Source of the DNA: CAYIYO01 sp964367715
GTDB lineage: Bacteria; Chlamydiota; Chlamydiia; Chlamydiales; Criblamydiaceae
Direction of reading: 5' to 3'
NCBI GenBank assembly: GCA_964367715.1
Contig: CAYIYO010000061.1
Span: forward strand, 1 to 10,575
Length of the DNA stretch: 10,575 nucleotides
In this document: positions 6,047-10,575 of the stretch, in pieces
Position numbering within the stretch: the stretch's first letter is position 1
Layout of the letters: each line of letters begins with the position of its first letter
Position numbers and translations under genes: made by a program
The notes under the pieces: generated by a model
What the model was told of the DNA's origin: nothing
The model's database searches: none
The model's input: only the letters and a program-made list of their open reading frames with translations

Positions 6047-6766
6047 ATGAGACAATCTAAAATAAAAATTTGTCCTTCTATTCTCGCAGGGGACTTCGGC
6101 AAAATCTACGAAGAAGCAAAACGTATCGAAGAGTCGGGCGCAGATCGTCTCCATATCGATATCATGGATGGCCATTTTGTTCCCAACTTGACGATCGGCC
6201 CACAAGTCTGCGCGGCGATTAATCGCGCGACCACGATGTTTTTGGATGTCCATTTGATGATGTATAATCCGTTTGATTGGATCGAACGCTTTGTCGAAGC
6301 TGGGGCTGATCGCATCACTTTTCACTTCGAAGCAACTGAAGATGTAGAGGATACAATAAAATTTATCAGACGCTGCGGCATCAAAGCGGGTCTAGCTTTT
6401 TGTCCGGAAACTTCCGCTTCTTTTGCATTAAAGTACTTGGACATGTGCGACCAGATCTTGCTGATGACCGTTCAACCCGGCCAGGGAGGACAAGCCTTCA
6501 TGCCCGAAGTATTGGAAAAAGTGCAGATGTTGCGCGATGTATGCACGAGGCTCGATATTAGAGAAGGAGGGGTGACTCCTGTGAAAGGATCTGTCGAAGA
6601 TCTTGAACTGCGTCCTTTTGATATTCAAGTCGATGGAGGCATCAATAGCGAAACCGCGCGTGCATGTATTGATGCAGGAGCCACCGAGCTTGTTGCAGGA
6701 ACATTCTTATTTAAAGCGCACGATATGGCGCGTGAAGTTAAAGCATTGAGACACTTAGGGGAATAA
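6047..6766 (+). CDS. rpe: Ribulose-phosphate 3-epimerase
   Basis: Rpe interconverts ribulose 5-phosphate and xylulose 5-phosphate in the pentose phosphate pathway, in the cytoplasm. The TIM-barrel motifs are all present: PSILAGDF with S11, LHIDIMDGHFVPNLTIG with metal ligand H36 and catalytic D38, DVHLM with H69, and VDGGIN with catalytic D196. The phosphate-binding loop reads VQPGQGGQAF, where most family members have VNPGFGGQ. At 239 residues it is about 10-15 longer than usual, the excess lying in a segment at about 168-190 just before the DGGI strand. The start lies 2 bases after the SEC-C gene, and only 3 bases separate its stop from efp. The same rpe-efp-accB-accC order occurs in Chlamydia. 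Catalytic residues are intact, so activity is expected. Confidence 0.96.
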   Translation: MRQSKIKICPSILAGDFGKIYEEAKRIEESGADRLHIDIMDGHFVPNLTIGPQVCAAINRATTMFLDVHLMMYNPFDWIERFVEAGADRITFHFEATEDVEDTIKFIRRCGIKAGLAFCPETSASFALKYLDMCDQILLMTVQPGQGGQAFMPEVLEKVQMLRDVCTRLDIREGGVTPVKGSVEDLELRPFDIQVDGGINSETARACIDAGATELVAGTFLFKAHDMAREVKALRHLGE

Positions 6767-6769
6767 CAC

Positions 6770-7324
6770 ATGGTATTGAGCAATCAAGTCACAGCAGGAA
6801 TGATCGTTTCCGTCGCGGATAAGCTGTATCGCGTCGAATCCGCTGTAAAGGTGACAGTTCCTAAAGGGACTCCTTTTATAAAAACGAAGCTACGCGATTT
6901 ATCTTCCAACAAAATTGTTGAGAAAAATTTTAAACCGACCCAAAATATCGATGATGTCGCGTTAGTCGAACGTCCGATGGAATTTTTGTATTTAGAAGGA
7001 AAAGATTACCTTTTTCTTGATACGAAATCCTTGGAACAGGTATTGATACCAACGCAGATTGTCGGCGACTCCGTCAACTTTTTGAAAGAAGGGGTAGAAC
7101 TTAAAGCCTCTTTCTACGGAGAACAGGTATTCGCTGTAGAGCTTCCCCAATTTTTAGAGTTGATGGTAGCGAAGGTAGAAGGAGAAGAAGGACGTTCCAC
7201 AGGCAACGCCTCGCGCCTTGCTGTGTTGGAAACAGGGGCGAAAGTCGAAGTTCCTCCTTTCATTGAAGTCGGCGATATCATTAAAGTAGACACGGTCACA
7301 GGCGACTATATCCAACGCGTATAA
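6770..7324 (+). CDS. efp: Translation elongation factor P, chlamydial Efp1 type
   Basis: EF-P binds stalled ribosomes between the P and E sites and promotes peptide bond formation at polyproline stretches. The 184-residue protein has an N-terminal KOW-like domain followed by two OB domains, with the C-terminal signature IEVGDIIKVDTVTGDYIQRV intact. Its start MVLSNQVTAGM and loop resemble C. trachomatis Efp1 as I recall it. In the tip loop that reaches the peptidyl-transferase centre, the usual V-x-PGKG is replaced by VTVPKG, leaving K32 at the position of the normally modified lysine. Chlamydiae carry two EF-P paralogues; the other, with the standard loop, is not in this window. AGGGGA precedes the ATG, which is 3 bases after rpe. 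The accB GTG follows after 13 bases. Confidence 0.95.
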   Translation: MVLSNQVTAGMIVSVADKLYRVESAVKVTVPKGTPFIKTKLRDLSSNKIVEKNFKPTQNIDDVALVERPMEFLYLEGKDYLFLDTKSLEQVLIPTQIVGDSVNFLKEGVELKASFYGEQVFAVELPQFLELMVAKVEGEEGRSTGNASRLAVLETGAKVEVPPFIEVGDIIKVDTVTGDYIQRV

Positions 7325-7337
7325 CGGAGAGGTTTCA

Positions 7338-7859
7338 GTGGAGCTTAAGCATATTAAAGAATTGATGGCAGCAATGGGCAGAACAGGCACCACGCGTCTT
7401 GTCATTAAGAAAGAAGAATTTGAGCTTCAGTTGGAGCGTATCGGCGACGGCACTTATCGTTTTGGCGAGCCAATCAGTACGGCAGAAGAGCAGATGATGC
7501 GTGAAGAGCAAATCCTTCGCCGTGCCGACTACACATTTGGATCCGCAACAATGGTCCCTCCCTCCGCAGGATTGCAACGCCACCCTGCAAGCGAACCTTC
7601 TAAAGAAGGGCATCAAGATACGAAGCATTTAATGATAAAATCTCCCATGGTCGGGACTTTCTATGCGGCGGGATCTCCCGAAGATACCCCTTTTGTTAAG
7701 GTTGGGGACATTGTGGAAGAAGATACTGTAGTCTGTATCATCGAAGCGATGAAGGTGATGAACGAAATTAAAGCCGGCATCGCTGGAAAAGTGGCAGAAG
7801 TCCTGGTTGACAATGGGCACCCAGTTGAGTTTGGAACACCCCTTTACCGTATTGTGTAG
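7338..7859 (+). CDS. accB: Biotin carboxyl carrier protein of acetyl-CoA carboxylase
   Basis: AccB carries the biotin that is carboxylated by AccC and then donates CO2 to acetyl-CoA, giving malonyl-CoA for fatty acid synthesis. The start is GTG at 7338, supported by GGAGAGG (7326-7332) five bases upstream. Residues 1-45 form the N-terminal region, which begins MELKHIKELMAAM and continues through the TRLVIKKEEFELQLER segment. Residues 45-95 are a linker. The C-terminal biotinyl domain (about 97-173) holds KSPMVGTFY at the start, the biotinylation motif EAMKVMNEI with K139, and the ending GTPLYRIV. Domain order and the 173-residue length are normal for bacterial BCCP. The accC ATG follows 3 bases after its stop, the usual arrangement that keeps the two subunits in proportion. 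Biotinylation needs BirA, which is outside the window. Confidence 0.97.
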   Translation: MELKHIKELMAAMGRTGTTRLVIKKEEFELQLERIGDGTYRFGEPISTAEEQMMREEQILRRADYTFGSATMVPPSAGLQRHPASEPSKEGHQDTKHLMIKSPMVGTFYAAGSPEDTPFVKVGDIVEEDTVVCIIEAMKVMNEIKAGIAGKVAEVLVDNGHPVEFGTPLYRIV

Positions 7860-7862
7860 GCT

Positions 7863-9224
7863 ATGCAAAAGGTTTTAATTGCTAATCGTGGCGAAATCGC
7901 CGTCCGTATCATCCGCGCATGTCATGACTTGGGCATTCAAACAGTGGCGGTTTATAGCGAAGCCGATGCCGAAGCACTGCATGTGCTCCATGCTGACGAA
8001 GCCATCTGCATTGGAGAAGCTCCTTCCCAAAAATCGTATCTTAAAATACCCAATATTTTGTCTGCGTGCGAAATCACCGGCGCCGACGCGATTCATCCTG
8101 GCTACGGCTTTTTAAGCGAGAACGCAAACTTCGCCTCTATTTGCGAAAGCTGTGGCCTCACTTTTATCGGCCCTTCCGCAAAAGCAATCATGGCTTTGGG
8201 TGACAAAGCAAAAGCAAAAGCGACAGCAAAAGCAGCGGGATGTCCTGTGATTCCTGGTTCTAATGGTGTGGTGCTCACATTAGAACAAGCATTGCTAGAA
8301 GTAAAAAAGATAGGATATCCTGTTTTCATTAAAGCCGTTGCAGGGGGTGGGGGAAAAGGGATTCGTATCTCCTATAATGAACAAGAGTTCCCAAAACTTT
8401 TTACGGCGGCACGGACAGAAGCAGAAGTAAGTTTCGGTAATCCTGATGTCTATCTCGAAAAAATGATCGTCAACCCACGTCATGTCGAAGTCCAAGTACT
8501 AGGCGATAAATTTGGAAACTATATCCATTTAGGCGAACGTGACTGCACGATTCAACGACGCCGTCAAAAATTGATCGAAGAAACTCCAAGCCCTGTCCTT
8601 TCTCCAAGAATTCGGCAACGTCTCGGCGACGCCGCCGTCAGCGTAGTGAAAGCAGCTGGATACTACTCTGCGGGCACTGTCGAATTTCTATTAGATAAAG
8701 ACAATAATTTCTACTTTATGGAAGTGAACACCCGTATCCAAGTCGAGCATACAGTTAGTGAAGAGTTAACGGGCATCGACCTTGTGGTTGAACAACTGCG
8801 TATTGCCCGCGGAGAAAAGCTCCAACTAAGGCAGCGAGATGTGACCTTTAATGGTCATGTCATGGAATTCCGCATCAATGCAGAAAATCCCTCCAAAAAT
8901 TTTGCCCCTTCGCCAGGTCTATTAGAGTATTATCTTCCTCCTGGTGGTCCACATGTGCGCGTTGATAGTGCATGCTATTCAGGATACAAAATCCCTCCCA
9001 ACTACGATTCCATGGTTGCAAAACTGATTGTGAAGGGCAAAGACAGAACGGAAGTCATTGCCCGTGCAAAGCGCGCCTTGCGTGAATTTCATATCGGTGG
9101 TGTGCACTCCACAATCCCTTTTCATTTGTATATGTTAAATGATAAAAAATTCATTGAAAATGCGTACAATCTCAATTATATCGATGGTTTAATCGACGAT
9201 GGATGCTCTTTTACGCTTGAATAA
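7863..9224 (+). CDS. accC: Biotin carboxylase subunit of acetyl-CoA carboxylase
   Basis: AccC uses ATP and bicarbonate to carboxylate biotin on AccB, the first half of the acetyl-CoA carboxylase reaction. At 453 residues it is a normal full-length biotin carboxylase. It opens with QKVLIANRGEIAVRIIRAC, continues with HPGYGFLSEN (78-87), the glycine-rich ATP loop GGGGKGIR (161-168), HVEVQVLGD, and the catalytic EVNTRIQVEHTVSE (287-300). The last includes the conserved glutamate and arginine of the active site. The sequence 113-125 is a run of alternating lysine and alanine (GDKAKAKATAKAA), in the hinge to the ATP-grasp domain. The start is 3 bases after accB. In Chlamydia rplM and rpsI follow; here a 131-base gap and an unrelated secreted-protein gene follow. 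The carboxyltransferase genes accA and accD are not in the window. Confidence 0.98.
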   Translation: MQKVLIANRGEIAVRIIRACHDLGIQTVAVYSEADAEALHVLHADEAICIGEAPSQKSYLKIPNILSACEITGADAIHPGYGFLSENANFASICESCGLTFIGPSAKAIMALGDKAKAKATAKAAGCPVIPGSNGVVLTLEQALLEVKKIGYPVFIKAVAGGGGKGIRISYNEQEFPKLFTAARTEAEVSFGNPDVYLEKMIVNPRHVEVQVLGDKFGNYIHLGERDCTIQRRRQKLIEETPSPVLSPRIRQRLGDAAVSVVKAAGYYSAGTVEFLLDKDNNFYFMEVNTRIQVEHTVSEELTGIDLVVEQLRIARGEKLQLRQRDVTFNGHVMEFRINAENPSKNFAPSPGLLEYYLPPGGPHVRVDSACYSGYKIPPNYDSMVAKLIVKGKDRTEVIARAKRALREFHIGGVHSTIPFHLYMLNDKKFIENAYNLNYIDGLIDDGCSFTLE

Positions 9225-9355
9225 CTGCTGAAAAGTCGCTGATTATTAATAATTTCTGCATCTTTTTCTAGTTTTTATGCAATCTTTACACACACTTAAC
9301 ACAGTTCCATTACACTGTCGTCAAATCAAAAATATATCTATTCAAAGGGGGGACG
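9225..9355 (+). promoter_or_regulatory. Intergenic region after accC with possible promoter for the next gene
   Basis: These 131 bases hold a perfect A/T-only palindrome, ATTATTAATAAT (9242-9253), loosely followed by T-rich sequence, which is too weak to call a terminator. Possible promoter boxes for the following gene are TTTACA (9285-9290) with the poorer CATTAC (9308-9313), 17 bases apart, or an A/T-rich TATATC box (9333-9338) just upstream of the AAAGGGGGG ribosome-binding site. No other structure was seen. Confidence 0.3.
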
Positions 9356-10159
9356 ATGAAAAATATGAACTTATTGATGATTTGCGCACTAGGAATTTTA
9401 TTTACAAGTGGCCTTTGTTACGCGGAAACAGAAGAAAATTTGGCTTCTGCTCAAAAAAGAATGGAGATGCGTCAGACATTTGCGATTGAAGATGGCGAGC
9501 ACGTTCAAGTAGGATCCCGCGCATTACCCCATGGGGAAGAAGTTCAAATTGAGGAAGAGCGCGCTAAGCTAAGGGAACAAGAAGAATGTTCTGCAAAAGA
9601 AGAGGTGCTAAAAAAACAAAAAATAGCACTGTCATTTATGCCATCACAAAAAAATGATGTGGTCACCAAAGGACAGTTTTTCTATTCCCATCCAGGTGCT
9701 CTTTACCACCCAATTGCAGTCACACCTGCGTGCGATCAACTGACTTTGAATGATGGCTCTGTATGGAGCGTTCACTATTCCGATCGCAACAAACTCCTCA
9801 GCTGGCTCCCTAGTGATACTGTCGTGATCAAAGCCAATGATGGCTGGTTTACTAGTTACAAGTTTATGCTAATAAATCAGGTTTCAGGCGACTGCATTGA
9901 AGCCAATATGCTCGAAGGTCCACTCTACAATGGGATGTACTCTCATTGGATTATCGCGATCGATTCCTATAATCAGCAATTGATGTTGGAAGATGGAACG
10001 ATTTGGCAACTTTCTCCGGCTGACACTGCAATCATTAAGTATTGGCTGATCAATGATACGATCATGATCGGAATTAATGATTCCTGGTTTTCAAAGTACG
10101 ATAGCATTTTAATTAATGTTAAAATGTTGAACTATGCTCGCGCAAAAAATTCGCTCTAA
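9356..10159 (+). CDS. Secreted protein with two 48-residue internal repeats, unknown function
   Basis: I cannot name this 267-residue protein. It has a signal peptide (residues 1-23, hydrophobic core LLMICALGILFTSG, likely cleaved after CYA) with no lipoprotein box. Residues about 60-92 are rich in Glu, Lys and Arg and look coiled-coil. The C-terminal half carries two copies of one 48-residue unit at 127-174 and 207-254, aligning without gaps at an 80-residue offset. Shared positions are L-x-L-x-DG-x-x-W near the start (DGSVW/DGTIW), WL-x-x-DT-x-x-I in the middle (WLPSDTVVI/WLINDTIMI), and ND-x-WF near the end, closing with ILIN or MLIN. The linker between them contains SHWIIAID. The ATG at 9356 follows AAAGGGGGG; an ATG at 9365 is a possible alternative. 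Export to the periplasm or beyond, and a beta-rich repeat fold, are inferences. I believe similar repeats occur in other Parachlamydiales proteins. Confidence 0.78.
   Translation: MKNMNLLMICALGILFTSGLCYAETEENLASAQKRMEMRQTFAIEDGEHVQVGSRALPHGEEVQIEEERAKLREQEECSAKEEVLKKQKIALSFMPSQKNDVVTKGQFFYSHPGALYHPIAVTPACDQLTLNDGSVWSVHYSDRNKLLSWLPSDTVVIKANDGWFTSYKFMLINQVSGDCIEANMLEGPLYNGMYSHWIIAIDSYNQQLMLEDGTIWQLSPADTAIIKYWLINDTIMIGINDSWFSKYDSILINVKMLNYARAKNSL
9734..10117 (+). repeat. Two 48-residue protein repeats within the secreted protein
   Basis: Codons 127-174 and 207-254 of the secreted protein encode two related units at an exact 240-base offset (first at about 9734-9877, second at about 9974-10117). 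They are similar at the protein level but clearly diverged at the DNA level, so the duplication is old. Conserved positions include two tryptophans, DG, DT and ND-x-WF. Confidence 0.75.
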
Positions 10160-10181
10160 ACAGAAAGAGAAAGGAGAAAAA

Positions 10182-10544
10182 ATGAGTTTTCCAAGAGATA
10201 TTTCTACTACTGGTCGTGTGATTCCTGGAAGCGGCGTAACAGAACAACAACGTCTACAAGCCGCTCAAATGAGAGGAAGAGTTTATTCTGATCGAATAAT
10301 CCCTACAGAAACTCCTATTCCTAGAACACCAGGAGGCTTAGCTGTTGTAGCACCAGTAGGAACGGCTGCACAACAATTAAGAGGTAGAGTAGATGTAGCG
10401 GCCCCCATGGCGCCTCCTCTAGAGACTAGAGGAAGAGGGATGCAAGTTGTGGCTCCCATTGCGACAGCTACTTTTGGGACGTTAACGACTGTGACGCGTA
10501 CAACTTCTGAAGGGAAAGTCATTCCTGGCCAAGGCCGTCGTTAG
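10182..10544 (+). CDS. Small arginine-rich low-complexity protein with repeated short motifs
   Basis: An unrecognised 120-residue protein with no signal peptide or membrane helix. The ATG at 10182 is chosen over an in-frame ATG at 10134, which lies in the preceding gene, because AAGGAG (10171-10176) is five bases upstream. Short motifs recur: RGR at 31-33, 67-69 and 83-85; VVAP at 55-58 and 89-92; VIPG at 13-16 and 113-116, so the protein begins and ends with similar GRVIPGSG and GKVIPGQG. It has 14 arginines, one lysine and seven acidic residues, so it is strongly basic. It lacks Cys, Trp and His, and looks disordered. Eight of the arginines use AGA, including all those in the RGR units, whereas the nearby housekeeping genes mostly use CGT and CGC. 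It starts 22 bases after the secreted-protein gene and is probably co-transcribed. Nucleic-acid binding or an exported effector are both only possibilities. Confidence 0.7.
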   Translation: MSFPRDISTTGRVIPGSGVTEQQRLQAAQMRGRVYSDRIIPTETPIPRTPGGLAVVAPVGTAAQQLRGRVDVAAPMAPPLETRGRGMQVVAPIATATFGTLTTVTRTTSEGKVIPGQGRR

Positions 10545-10575
10545 TCATCTTTATACCGAACGTGACTCAAAATTT

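Noticed and set aside
7338..7859. Possible lipoyl rather than biotinyl domain
   Set aside because: The EAMKVMNE motif and the accC neighbour identify biotin; lipoyl domains usually have D-K-A without the two flanking methionines.
7629..7868. Minus-strand frame opposite accB
   Set aside because: Antisense shadow of the strongly conserved biotinyl domain.
9242..9253. Palindrome ATTATTAATAAT after accC as a terminator
   Set aside because: The stem has no G or C pairs and no immediate T-run, so a stable intrinsic terminator is unlikely.
10283..10522. Minus-strand 79-codon frame opposite the RGR-rich gene
   Set aside because: Low-complexity mirror of the plus-strand gene, which has a good ribosome-binding site; this one has none visible.

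Overview
The window looks like a piece of a chromosome from the phylum Chlamydiae, most likely an environmental (Parachlamydiales-type) member rather than a Chlamydia species. The run rpe - efp - accB - accC matches the order I remember for Chlamydia trachomatis (CT121-CT124). An RNase HIII gene next to a very short RodZ-like protein matches CT008/CT009. The EF-P has the divergent loop typical of the first of the two chlamydial EF-P paralogues. The extra membrane and secreted genes, and a moderate rather than strongly A/T-rich base composition, suggest a non-Chlamydia lineage. The genus cannot be fixed from the sequence alone.

Layout: (1) 1-2801, minus strand: a tight cluster rnhC > single-pass membrane protein > recN, with a 1-base and an 11-base overlap. 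recN runs off the left edge. (2) 2910-4817, plus strand: rodZ-like gene overlapping by one base a DUF368 (PopT-type polyprenyl-phosphate transporter) gene, then a small gene for a C-terminally anchored membrane protein. (3) 4916-5656, minus strand: a TtcA-type tRNA thiolation enzyme, convergent with region 2 and divergent from region 4. A perfect inverted repeat lies over its likely promoter. (4) 5772-9224, plus strand: a compact operon of SEC-C protein, rpe, efp, accB and accC with gaps of only 2 to 13 bases. (5) 9356-10544, plus strand: two unrecognised genes, a secreted protein with two gapless 48-residue repeats and a small, arginine-rich, low-complexity protein with repeated short motifs.

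How it fits together: region 1 is DNA maintenance (RecN double-strand break repair; RNase HIII removal of RNA from RNA/DNA hybrids). Region 2 is envelope biology: RodZ organises MreB-directed peptidoglycan synthesis at the chlamydial division septum, and DUF368 proteins recycle the undecaprenyl-phosphate carrier that this synthesis needs. Region 4 supplies pentose-phosphate interconversion, polyproline translation rescue and the biotin carrier and biotin carboxylase parts of acetyl-CoA carboxylase. Region 5 replaces the ribosomal protein genes (rplM-rpsI) that follow accC in Chlamydia and is the least explained part of the window.

No rRNA, tRNA, CRISPR array, insertion sequence or replication origin was seen. 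No stretch longer than about 135 bases lacks an assigned gene. The most novel-looking elements are the region 5 gene pair, the large soluble insertion in the DUF368 protein and the rodZ-DUF368 coupling. I did not find convincing evidence of a wholly new multi-gene system.
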